A stretch of 64,000 nucleotides of DNA from assembly GCA_023415055.1 (NCBI GenBank), contig JAEZLZ010000052.1, positions 22,003 through 86,002 on the forward strand, written 5' to 3'. Source of the DNA: Bacillota bacterium (GTDB lineage: Bacteria > Bacillota > Clostridia > Lachnospirales > Lachnospiraceae). Positions 26,590 to 34,862 of this stretch are shown piece after piece. Under the pieces are notes generated by a model that had not been told where the DNA came from, ran no database searches, and was given only the letters and a program-made list of their open reading frames with translations. The stretch's first letter is position 1. Each line of letters opens with the position of its first letter. A program made the translations under genes and the position numbers.

Positions 26590-26888
26590 AGCCAAATGTA
26601 ATTGTTTTTAATAGTATTTAAAAGGACCGCGGTGGTCCTTTTTAGGCATAAGCATATGGCCCAATATTATGAAAGCAATACTCATGATCTAAAAATAAAA
26701 AAGACCGCAGTGGCCAAATGTAAATATTTACTAGAATATTTAAAAGACCACGGTGGTCCTTTTTGAGCATAAGCATAAACCCAATATTGTGAAGGCAATA
26801 TTCATGACTTCAAAATAAAAAAGACCACAGTGGCCAAATGTAAATATTTACTAAAATATTTAAAAGGACCACGGTGGTCCTTTTTGTG
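26590..26888 (+). repeat. 120-base tandem repeat, each unit with a terminator-like hairpin
   Basis: About 2.5 units with starts at 26590, 26712 and 26832 (GCCAAATGTAA...). Each has AAAAGGACC(A/G)C-GGTGGTCCTTTTT, a perfect or near-perfect stem with a U-tract (about 26621-26645, 26745-26766, 26865-26886). A second inverted pair CAATATT...CAATATT and a partial GACCACAGTGG site lie between hairpins. The units could be tandem small RNAs, tandem terminators, or binding sites sharing the CCAC...GTGG theme with the array at 23207. Confidence 0.8.
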
Positions 26889-27034
26889 TGATGAATATCA
26901 TTACTGAGTCGTTTGAAATAAGCGGTAAACCGTGCGTACTGGAGTTAAATATTAATAAACGCTGTGCCTAAACACTTCGTAATAAAGTAAATCTGTCATA
27001 CTATTTTACATAAAAGTAAATCGGAGGATAGTAT

Positions 27035-27607
27035 ATGAAAACAACTGATAAGCAATTAATGCTAATTAAACAGATTTTAGATAAGAAGAAGGCTGACGTT
27101 ACCCTTAGTATAGTAAACCCTTCTGAAGGACGATACATTGCTACCTGCAGGATCGTGGATGATGTAGGTAGATCAGTTTCGGCCAGTGTTGATTTAGCTC
27201 AGTATAATTCGAAAAGTAAAGGAAGAGCATCAACCGAAGACATTGCTACCTCTAAAGTTATAAAAAAATCGTTTGAGAAATATCTAGAATTATTAACAGT
27301 AGATATGCGACTAATTATTGAGGAAAATGGGCTTCGAACCTCTGAGGTTCTTGACACAATGGAAAAGGCTTTGAAGTGTGTCATCGAGAAAAGCAAATCC
27401 GGTGAGGAATACATAGCTGATTTCAATGTTGGCAAGCAAAATGCTTTGAAGGTTATAATCAGTACTCAAGAAATAGGAAAAATCAAAATTTCGCTTCGAA
27501 ATAACAATGGTATTGTAATTTTCGAAGAAAAAGGAATAACCGCGGACGAGCCAGATGCAGAAGCTTGCATATTATGGTTATATGCTCGTTGCGAAAACTG
27601 TTTTTAA
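27035..27607 (+). CDS. hypothetical protein
   Basis: About 190 residues, no recognised family. Soluble, mixed alpha/beta, with no signal or membrane segment and cysteines only near the C-terminus (ARCENCF) and two inside. Two similar halves may exist: VTLSIVNPSEGRYIATCRI (about 23-40) resembles YIADFNVGKQNALKVIIST (about 128-146) in strand pattern. ATG 27035 follows TCGGAGGATAGT. It lies between the 120-base repeats and the acetyltransferase. Confidence 0.6.
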   Translation: MKTTDKQLMLIKQILDKKKADVTLSIVNPSEGRYIATCRIVDDVGRSVSASVDLAQYNSKSKGRASTEDIATSKVIKKSFEKYLELLTVDMRLIIEENGLRTSEVLDTMEKALKCVIEKSKSGEEYIADFNVGKQNALKVIISTQEIGKIKISLRNNNGIVIFEEKGITADEPDAEACILWLYARCENCF

Positions 27608-27640
27608 CTAACTCTTAATAAATGTATATCAGTTGATCCT

Positions 27641-27743
27641 GAGGGAGGTGGTATTCATGTAGGAGCGGATTTTTACTAAATAATTTCGATCAAAGGAGGA
27701 TAGTATTTTGAATTTTTTACTAATTAAAGATAAGGATAGATAA
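27641..27743 (+). promoter_or_regulatory. start-stop site and 11-codon leader frame
   Basis: GAGGGAGGTG is followed by ATG-TAG (27657-27662), a start codon directly followed by a stop. Then AAAGGAGGA (27692-27700) precedes a TTG-started frame of 11 codons (27708-27743) that ends 1 base before the TTG of the acetyltransferase, which itself has only a weak ribosome site. This suggests translational coupling or a regulatory upstream frame. Confidence 0.45.
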
Positions 27744-27744
27744 T

Positions 27745-28359
27745 TTGAAACTTGACTTTGAAACCTATAGCACAAGAAACGAGTTTTCTGCCAATACAAA
27801 GAAATACTTTGTCGAAAGCATCCATTTAAAACATGATTATTATTCGTTTGAATTTGGAATTAATATTACGAAAAATGGTAAGCCAGATGCTGAAATCAGA
27901 GGATATGCATTTGACGAGGATGCAAATGAAGATAATAATTTCGGAATCGAGATCATTGCTGATAATTTAGCTTGTGATGCCGGAAATGCGATTCGAACTA
28001 TGATACGGTCGGATTTTTATGGAGATATTTTGGCAGGTACTTTATTAGCAGATGTTTTCAGCTGTTATATAAGCAAAGTATATGTTTGGCCTGAGTACCG
28101 TGTTAGAGGCATTGGAAAATTTATGTTGGCAAACCTTAAAGATATATTGCAATATGCTTTTAACATCAACACCCGATGTATAACAATAGTTCCTAAACCT
28201 CAACGACCTGGTACAGATGCCTGGGAAAATGATCCTGATCCCGATGGGGAAAAACTTAAACTTATGATTGCAATACTCGAGAAAGTTGGATATAGGCAGA
28301 TTGACAAGACCGGTGTATGGGCATGTAAGGAGTTAGGAGGTTTAAAAGGAGTATGGTAA
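27745..28359 (+). CDS. GNAT-like acetyltransferase
   Basis: About 204 residues. The core CYISKVYVWPEYRVRGIGKFM (about 110-131) matches motif A of GNAT enzymes: a strand followed by the acetyl-CoA pyrophosphate loop R-x-x-G-I-G. The substrate is unknown. The TTG start at 27745 lies one base after an 11-codon leader frame. The end overlaps the next gene by 7 bases. GNAT proteins on mobile elements can be toxins or drug-modifying enzymes, but neither is shown here. Confidence 0.6.
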   Translation: MKLDFETYSTRNEFSANTKKYFVESIHLKHDYYSFEFGINITKNGKPDAEIRGYAFDEDANEDNNFGIEIIADNLACDAGNAIRTMIRSDFYGDILAGTLLADVFSCYISKVYVWPEYRVRGIGKFMLANLKDILQYAFNINTRCITIVPKPQRPGTDAWENDPDPDGEKLKLMIAILEKVGYRQIDKTGVWACKELGGLKGVW

Positions 28360-28640
28360 ACCAGCTTCTAATTGATGGTGATCAAATTCACCTTATAGGT
28401 TTTTCGGCGTTTGATAAAAATGATACCATAAATTTAAGTATATATGGACCCAAAAAGGTAGTGATTTCGGGGCATATACCTAGTCTTGATGCACAATTGG
28501 CATGTCATAACATAGTGACTTTGCGAGATTATAAACATGTTGATCAGGCTCTCGTTGACCAACTAATAGAGGTTGGAGTAACGTCCGGAACAAAGTTTGT
28601 TAGTATACGTAATACATATATAGCTGATATATTCGATTGA
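28353..28640 (+). CDS. hypothetical protein coupled to the acetyltransferase
   Basis: 95 residues, not recognised. It starts in the last codons of the acetyltransferase gene (overlap 28353-28359) with GGAGG upstream, so the two are likely co-translated and may act together. Composition is that of a small soluble protein. Confidence 0.55.
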   Translation: MVNQLLIDGDQIHLIGFSAFDKNDTINLSIYGPKKVVISGHIPSLDAQLACHNIVTLRDYKHVDQALVDQLIEVGVTSGTKFVSIRNTYIADIFD

Positions 28641-29226
28641 TCATTGTACTTTGATGAAGCGCCTGGCGAAAGCTGGGTGCTTTCAAGGGATATATCCAAT
28701 ACATACCATACTTTATTACATTCGGAAAGGTAGACTTTTACGGATTTAATTTAGGACATATGAATATGGATAAATCATATCCGTATAACGCCAAATCTTA
28801 TATTTGGATATGTCCGTAAATAAATAGACATTTGCAGATAATAAGTGTACAGTGTTTGAGGTAATCTCATATAAAAATTAAGTACTTGAAAGAAATGGTT
28901 ATCAGGCATGAAAATATTATTAGTTACAAAGTGGAGATTGTTTGATAATCATGCCTTTGACATATACAATTCAAATTTCAAGTTGATTGGAATCTGTGGA
29001 AAAGTAAATATAATAGAGGATCTCAGGTGTAGGCAAGACTCGGGATATGGAAAAAGTATAATAGAAATGTGTAAGCGAAAATAAGGCAATAGTATTTGAT
29101 AGTATCCAGCGAATATTTCGCGACTAATCAGCTATCTTCACCTATGTATTTATGGACACATCACCTAAGGCTGAACGGTAACATGCTTTTTGAACGTTTT
29201 CGATTTTAAATATTTTTTTAAAGTAG
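28641..29226 (+). other. intergenic region with a branched inverted repeat
   Basis: No gene. GAAGCGCC (about 28655) and GGTGCTTTC (about 28676) form a hairpin after the preceding gene. TTTACGGA (28737-28744) and GGACATAT (28754-28761) face ATATGTCCGTAAA (28808-28820), enclosing two smaller hairpins (ATGGATAAATCATATCC and CCAAATCTTATATTTGG), a cloverleaf-like layout. The rest is unremarkable. Confidence 0.45.
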
Positions 29227-29255
29227 TTGAAATTATTTTTACTAAAGCATATAAT
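29227..29255 (+). promoter_or_regulatory. promoter of Abi-associated small RNA
   Basis: TTGAAA (29227-29232), 17 bases, TATAAT (29250-29255). Transcription would start near 29262, immediately before a folded sequence and 80 bases before the Abi start codon. Confidence 0.7.
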
Positions 29256-29261
29256 ATAATT

Positions 29262-29336
29262 AACAGAGTTGCCCGAAGCTATTAAGCATTGGGGACCAAG
29301 CTGAGCTTATTGCTCAGCTTTTCTACTTTTCGGGGG
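29262..29336 (+). ncRNA. Abi-associated small RNA (abiF-motif-like)
   Basis: About 75 bases between a strong promoter and the Abi gene. CCCGAA (29272-29277) pairs with TTCGGG (29329-29334), enclosing a stable hairpin AAGCTGAGC (29298-29306) with GCTCAGCTT (29312-29320) followed by TTCTACTTTT. Conserved RNAs of this sort, the abiF motif, are known beside AbiF-type genes and are thought to form RNA-protein toxin-antitoxin or defence pairs. The identification rests on position and architecture; I could not run a covariance model. Confidence 0.6.
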
Positions 29337-29341
29337 TTTAT

Positions 29342-29860
29342 ATGGAACTAAAGAAACCATTATTACTTAACGAACAAGTTCTTAAATTAAAAGAGCATGG
29401 TATAATCAGTGAGGATGAGGCTTATACTCTTAAGGTATTAGCACAAATCAATTATTATCGGTATACAGGTTATGCTTTACAGTTTCGGAAAAGTCCATCA
29501 GATAGTGATTACATAAATGATATTGAATTTAAGAAGGTGTATCATATCTATCAATTTGATGAAGAGCTGAGAGACTTATTAAGAAAATATATTGAAAAAG
29601 TCGAAGTTTACTATCGCACTCAAATATCTTATGGTTTTTCGGTGGCTAAGTGTATAAACCCACCATATGACCAACATTATGATGAAAATAATTTTTATAA
29701 TAAAAAGGGCTTCAATGCTATAATGGATTCCTTTAAACGTGAAAAAGACTATTATAAGGACAGCCTTATAGTAAAACATCATCAGTCAAAATATATGAGT
29801 AAAATGCCATTGTGGGTTATAGTAGAACTTATGTCTTTTTCCAACATTTCTAAGACATAG
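29342..29860 (+). pseudogene. Abi_2 (AbiD/AbiF-like) protein, C-terminally truncated
   Basis: 172 residues of a family normally near 300. LLLNEQVLKLKEHGIISEDE, INYYRYTGYAL and YQFDEELRDLLRKYIEKVEVYYRT are the conserved N-terminal half. The frame reaches MPLWVIVELMSFSNISKT and stops; the C-terminal half, which carries the RNxxAHHxRLWNR-type HEPN motif, is absent. The following bases are the 3' end of the convergent Rep-helicase gene (overlap 29850-29860), so a rearrangement joined the two here. The truncated protein should lack RNase activity. The small RNA just upstream is intact. Confidence 0.8.
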
Positions 29861-32309
29861 TTTTCTGCTGAGGTTTCAAAATCGCATTATCGTTATGTAC
29901 TTTCTCAGAATAAAGTAGCTTTTCATCGACACCATCGACTTTTAATAGCTTTATATTTTTTTTTGCGCGGGTAACTGCAGTGTATACCCACTCTGGGGTT
30001 AGCAAAACATCTGAATGGTCAAGAAGTACGACGACATTATCATACTCTGAGCCCTGAGCCTTGTGACATGTTAACGCGTATCCGGGGACAAACATTTCAA
30101 TGCTCTCGTCGAGAGAAACCTGCACTCCACAATCAAAAGTGAATATCCTCGAGTAAGGATCATAACTTTCAATTGTTGCTATCTGACCATTTAAAATACC
30201 ACGGCGGTCATTCTTAAGAAACATCACAGGCATTCCAATTTTGTAATGATACCCCTTGCGACCTTTAATAGGATAGTTCTCTGTAATATTACGATTAATC
30301 GCATCCACTTGAATGTGTGTAGAACTTATGACTGAATAATTCTCAGTAGTAGCTAATCGAATTGTTTCATCATAATTTCCATTGATATTCGTAAAAATGT
30401 CACCTTTATACTGACCATCAAAACTGTAGGCAAGCTCGATGATAGAATCAGTTGATCTGTGATTTATAGTAAGGTGGTAATGATTTTCGGGAACAATGTC
30501 TGCATATTCCAGAACTGAAGAGCCATTTACAGGTTTGAGCTGTTTGGGATCACCAACAAAAACAATCCGGCAGGTATCGTTCAGACCGTTCAACAGCTGA
30601 GCACATAGTAGTTGATCTGCCATACCAGCTTCATCAATTATAACCAAGTTAAAATCTGCACGATGCCTCTCATGGAATGAAAACTTACTAATTGTTTCAT
30701 TTTCACCATAAAGAGAATACATAGCACCATGAATGGTTTTAAAGGTTATGTAATTCAGCATTTCTAGGCATGTCTTCTCAACCAGTTCATACATCCTTTG
30801 CACTGCCTTTCCGGTGGGAGCAGTACAAAGAATTCTTAGCTCTTGATGATCTCCTTCTAAGTTAAACTGTTTAATGAACTCTGCAATGCAGGATGATTTT
30901 CCCGTTCCAGCGGATCCAGTTAAGAAAACCATTTGAAGCCAGCCAAACACAGCTTCCAAAAAGTTTAGCTGCTCCTGAGTTAAAGAGGGCTGTGTGCTGC
31001 GATGGTTTACTCTTGGCAGAGGTTGAAGCACATTTTGAAAACGCTTAAGCTCATCCTGGAGGAATACTTCACTTTCCCTAGCAATGTCTTCGCTTAAGGC
31101 TGTAATCTTAACCAACTCTGACTTTACTAATGCAGTCTTTCCTTTGTACTTCATTAAAGTAAGATTCTTTTTGCATTGTTTTAGTTTTGACTGCAGTTCA
31201 GAGATTTTTTTGTAATGATTGTTAGGACTGGGTGTGTAAGTTGGTTTTTTAGAGTCTGTTATGTATTTGATGTTCGGCTTTTGTAATTCTAAAACTATAC
31301 CCCTGCTGCTGTGAAGCTGATTAATATTTTCTGACTTAATATTTGTGGTGCTATCAATTGAACGCGCTACGGATAATGCTTCACGGAAAAGGTCTTCATC
31401 AGTATAATTTTTGGTAAGGTATATTGCCAATGGTTCTGCTGCTTGCCAATCGAAGGGGTATTTTTTTGCATTATTAAATAGACCTTGCTGGAATATTCCC
31501 TCCTGATAAAGGTATGGAATATACATGTTCGTTACAAAGTGTATGTGTGGAAGACCACTTTTGGTAAATTCTATCCGAGATATATATTTAAAATCCATAT
31601 CAAACAAAAATTGAAAGCGACAATCTACCTCAGTATCAATAAAACCCCTACACTCTGAGTCTGTCATATACAGATAATTAAAGATCTCCTGGAGACAAGA
31701 ATTTATTTCCCCAAAAAACGAATTTAATAAACCAGTATTCTTTAACTGCTTTTTATCATACCCGAGGTACATATCGAAATATATGGTGGTTAGGCGATTG
31801 CATGCTATTTTAGACAAAGGAGATCCATACTGAGACAGATATTCGGGCAAGGATCTATTCTGTAGCGCTGCAATTATTTCTTTGCAATAGATGGTTTTGT
31901 TTGACATCCTGTTTGGCTGGATTATGTGCAACCAAATATTAAACCGCTCTACAGAATAAAGTTTGAAGATGTGCTTTGCGTATGTGGATGCATTTGCCCT
32001 GTTGTAATACTTCAAATAATTTCGCATTTTTGAAATAGTCTTCATGTTGTTCTTTAATTTTCTGAATTGATCAACCGCTTTTAATGGTGCTGATGGGGGG
32101 GAAGTTAACGTGACCATATTATATAGTTCAAAATCCTCAACCCTATTTTGGACTGCCAACTTTTTATCTTCTTGTATTCGTGGACCACAATACTTACATG
32201 CAAGCTTCTTACATGCAAATTTGCTTCTTCTTTTGTTATCATTGTTGAATTTGCAGTTTAAGACAGCATCGTTGTTACTAGTTGTACCTCTACTTATTAC
32301 TCTTCTCAT
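29850..32309 (-). CDS. HUH Rep endonuclease fused to SF1 (RecD-like) helicase
   Basis: About 819 residues. The N-terminal third has paired cysteines (KLACKYCG, about 35-42), a two-histidine HUH motif in SGLPHIHFVTN (about 245-255) and a candidate nicking tyrosine in AIYLTKNY (about 290), the layout of rolling-circle Rep proteins. The C-terminal half is a superfamily 1 helicase: Walker A FLTGSAGTGKSS (about 466), Walker B VIIDEAGMAD, motif III FVGDPKQLKP, motif IV region LTINHRST, and motifs V/VI in TCHKAQGSEYDNVV and YTAVTRAKKN. A single chain with both activities could nick and unwind DNA like TraI relaxases or Helitron transposases. The gene abuts a truncated abi gene, consistent with insertion or recombination. 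ATG 32309 has a weak GAAAGG site. Confidence 0.8.
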   Translation of the reverse strand: MRRVISRGTTSNNDAVLNCKFNNDNKRRSKFACKKLACKYCGPRIQEDKKLAVQNRVEDFELYNMVTLTSPPSAPLKAVDQFRKLKNNMKTISKMRNYLKYYNRANASTYAKHIFKLYSVERFNIWLHIIQPNRMSNKTIYCKEIIAALQNRSLPEYLSQYGSPLSKIACNRLTTIYFDMYLGYDKKQLKNTGLLNSFFGEINSCLQEIFNYLYMTDSECRGFIDTEVDCRFQFLFDMDFKYISRIEFTKSGLPHIHFVTNMYIPYLYQEGIFQQGLFNNAKKYPFDWQAAEPLAIYLTKNYTDEDLFREALSVARSIDSTTNIKSENINQLHSSRGIVLELQKPNIKYITDSKKPTYTPSPNNHYKKISELQSKLKQCKKNLTLMKYKGKTALVKSELVKITALSEDIARESEVFLQDELKRFQNVLQPLPRVNHRSTQPSLTQEQLNFLEAVFGWLQMVFLTGSAGTGKSSCIAEFIKQFNLEGDHQELRILCTAPTGKAVQRMYELVEKTCLEMLNYITFKTIHGAMYSLYGENETISKFSFHERHRADFNLVIIDEAGMADQLLCAQLLNGLNDTCRIVFVGDPKQLKPVNGSSVLEYADIVPENHYHLTINHRSTDSIIELAYSFDGQYKGDIFTNINGNYDETIRLATTENYSVISSTHIQVDAINRNITENYPIKGRKGYHYKIGMPVMFLKNDRRGILNGQIATIESYDPYSRIFTFDCGVQVSLDESIEMFVPGYALTCHKAQGSEYDNVVVLLDHSDVLLTPEWVYTAVTRAKKNIKLLKVDGVDEKLLYSEKVHNDNAILKPQQKTMS

Positions 32310-32886
32310 TTGTAAAAAATCCTTTCAGAAAAATGATTTATAAGAATCAGTATGTATTTTGATGTTCAATTTTCATGAAAGGGTCATTTGAGGTGGTAAG
32401 AAATGCAGAATAATAACGAATAGTAGCAGAATAATAAAGAAGGGTGTTTTTAAGCTCCGATGTGAAGATAAGAAAAAGAGAAGACCAAGTGACCTGCGAG
32501 GAGATAAATCTGTTCACTTTTTATACTTTTGCGTTTTCTGAATTGTTTTTCCCCTATATATTAATCAAGTAGATGCGAGGTTTTGCTTAGGACTATTTCC
32601 TCTAAATGATAAGACAGTTATACTAATCATAAAGGCATATGAAAGAGGCAACCGTTTGTTTGATTCGTCGATCATGGCCATAATCCTTGAGAAAGATGTA
32701 AATTATTGATAGAAATATAGAAATAATTGGTATATAATAAAATTACGATTTGACAAAAAATCTTAATATATAGTAAATGAATTAGACTGCAGATAATAGC
32801 AATAATGGGAAATTGAATAGATGGTAGGATATATGTTTTCATAAAATACATAAATTCATAAATTTAATTACAACTTTGGAGGTCTT
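32310..32886 (+). other. intergenic region carrying an 18-base repeat shared with 47750
   Basis: No gene. TAATAGCAATAATGGGAA (32794-32811) recurs exactly at 47750-47767, upstream of the SIR2-STAND gene. The promoter of the Rep-helicase gene should lie at the left of this region and that of the membrane protein at the right (TTGACA at about 32752), but no complete pair is convincing. Confidence 0.45.
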
Positions 32887-33987
32887 ATGAAAAAGCAAAA
32901 AAACAAACTAAAAAACCCATATAGGTATATATTTATAATATTCTTAGCTCTGATGGTTGTATTTTGTATAAGTCCGTTACTAATCAAAGTTAATTTTATT
33001 AATAGATTTATAGGAGAGTTTATATTCGATCTTGGTACTTATAAGGAAGTTTATATATCTAGTTTGGGTGCTGCCTTAGGAACGGGGTTGGCAGTAAGTA
33101 GTGCAATATATTTACAGAAAAAAGATAATTTAAAGAATAAAAGTGATGAATTAAATAGAGAGAGAATAATAGAAAATAATGCAACTGGAAATGTTATAAA
33201 TTGGATAAATAGAGAACTTAATATGTTATGGGGGTTATGGGTTTGGTCAACATATGATATTTCTTATAATGGTATAACCGTTTTGGAGGAATTCAAGGGA
33301 CATATGTTTTTTGAACCTTATGAGGTTGATAGCAATATGATTTTTGAAAACTATACTAAAATAAATAGATATCTATCAAAGGAGGATAAAGACGTATTTT
33401 TGAAATTATATTACTTTGCAGAAAAAATAAATAAATATATTAATTGTTATAATAACTTAAATTACGATATTCCTATAATTAGTAGCAATTCCGCCTCATA
33501 TCCAGGAAATTTTCCTGATATTTTTTCTGAATTACAAAGAAATACAGCAGGTGAACGTTATAAAGCTATATTTAAGTATTTAATAAACAAAGAAGATAAT
33601 TTTCTCTTTTTCAGTAATGAAATAGTAAAAAATGATTGTGATACATATTTTAATAATTTTGTAAATTGCAAACGTAAAAGAGAGAAATTAATTAAAGATG
33701 CAATACAAATATATTTGTCAAAAACAGAAGAAGACAAACAAGATTATGCAGAAGCGGAAAATTATGTTGAGAGTTATATAAAAAGTCAACGCAAAGAAGA
33801 AAAATATGGGATTGGATACCTCATAAAGCAAATATTAAATATTGATAAAAAGATGTCAGAACTTTCTGATGAATACAAGTCGATAAGAAAAAAGCATTAT
33901 AAATCAGTGGACAATCATATTGCTATTGGAGATAAAGTCTCTAAATTGATTGCTAGCTTGGATTCTATAAACTTGGAAGTGAAATGA
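32887..33987 (+). CDS. two-helix membrane protein of unknown function
   Basis: About 366 residues. Two N-terminal transmembrane helices (about 13-33, YIFIIFLALMVVFCISPLL, and about 57-77, SLGAALGTGLAVSSAIYL) are followed by a charged cytoplasmic region of 290 residues with predicted coiled coil at 80-95 and 320-365. No enzymatic motif is seen. ATG 32887 has GGAGG upstream. It precedes the SEFIR gene by 93 bases in the same direction. In defence islands such proteins often act as membrane effectors, but that is inference. Confidence 0.6.
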   Translation: MKKQKNKLKNPYRYIFIIFLALMVVFCISPLLIKVNFINRFIGEFIFDLGTYKEVYISSLGAALGTGLAVSSAIYLQKKDNLKNKSDELNRERIIENNATGNVINWINRELNMLWGLWVWSTYDISYNGITVLEEFKGHMFFEPYEVDSNMIFENYTKINRYLSKEDKDVFLKLYYFAEKINKYINCYNNLNYDIPIISSNSASYPGNFPDIFSELQRNTAGERYKAIFKYLINKEDNFLFFSNEIVKNDCDTYFNNFVNCKRKREKLIKDAIQIYLSKTEEDKQDYAEAENYVESYIKSQRKEEKYGIGYLIKQILNIDKKMSELSDEYKSIRKKHYKSVDNHIAIGDKVSKLIASLDSINLEVK

Positions 33988-34080
33988 TTTACGTTAATGG
34001 ATTTAGGAATCCACTTGTTTACAAAATTCCAATTTAGTATAATTAGCGATTTATAAATTTTCTACTAAGGAGGAGCCATA

Positions 34081-34497
34081 ATGAATAAGCCATCTATTGA
34101 ACATCCAAAAGTGTTTATTTCTTATGCTTGGAGTTCAGAAGAATATCAAGCAAAAGTATTGTCATTTGCCACTGATTTGGTAAGCGATGGGGTTGATGTA
34201 CAACTTGATAAGTGGTCATTAAAAGAAGGTAATGATACCTACGCTTTTATGGAACAAAGCGTTACTGATTCAAGCATTACTAATGTCCTAATTCTTCTTG
34301 ATGAGCAATATGAAATAAAAGCCAATTTAAGGAGTGGTGGCGTTGGAACAGAAATACAGATTATCTCACCTGAGATCTACAACAAAGTAAAACAAGAAAA
34401 ATTCATCCCTGTTTTGTTTGAACGTGGAGCAAATGGTGAGGTATATAAGCCTACATATCTAAAAGGTTTACTTCACTCTTACGAATCGTTCCGGTGA
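34081..34497 (+). pseudogene. SEFIR-domain protein, probably truncated
   Basis: 138 residues. KVFISYAWSSEEYQAKVLSF, DGVDVQLDKWSLKEGND, NVLILLDEQYEIKANLRSGG and VGTEIQIIS are the conserved strands and helices of SEFIR, a TIR relative that in bacteria is an NAD-consuming defence domain. Full-length proteins continue past the domain; this one stops at LLHSYESFR where it runs into a fragment of an unrelated gene. ATG 34081 has AAGGAGGAG upstream. A domain-only protein might still fold, but loss of the C-terminal sensor would leave it unregulated or inactive. Confidence 0.75.
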
Positions 34498-34644
34498 GGT
34501 GAAGCCACCCGGTAGAGTTGTAGTTCCCCCGGCTTGCCCAAATGGAGCCAATCGGAAGTTATCCCAGAAGACTTCCTCTGATTGCATTGGAAATAGTCAA
34601 TGCGGTGTGATTCATGAGGCATTGACCAATAAAGAAGAAGCTTT

Positions 34645-34852
34645 TGACAGATATAAATTTGTTGAAATTGATTATGGTAAGATAATAGAAGGTTTTGGAG
34701 CATGGTACAAGCGTGTTTCGGACCCGGAGCAAATCGCAGGCACAATTTCTGAAGCTCTTTCTTGTGGACGTCCTGCTGTTGTTGAATGTGTTTCAAGCAG
34801 TACATGTCATCCGTTTGGTGTAAATGAATGTTATCATGATAACATTTTTTGA
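34645..34852 (+). pseudogene. fragment of a thiamine-diphosphate-dependent enzyme
   Basis: About 70 codons. YKFVEIDYGKIIEGFGAWYK followed by VSDPEQIAGTISEALSCGRP and AVVECV match the C-terminal PP-binding domain of acetolactate synthase or oxalyl-CoA decarboxylase-type enzymes, after the metal site. The rest of the gene is missing. It marks the left boundary of the catabolic cluster and shows that this DNA came from another locus. A GC-rich hairpin (34853-34884) follows. Confidence 0.65.
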
Positions 34853-34862
34853 CCCCGCTTTC

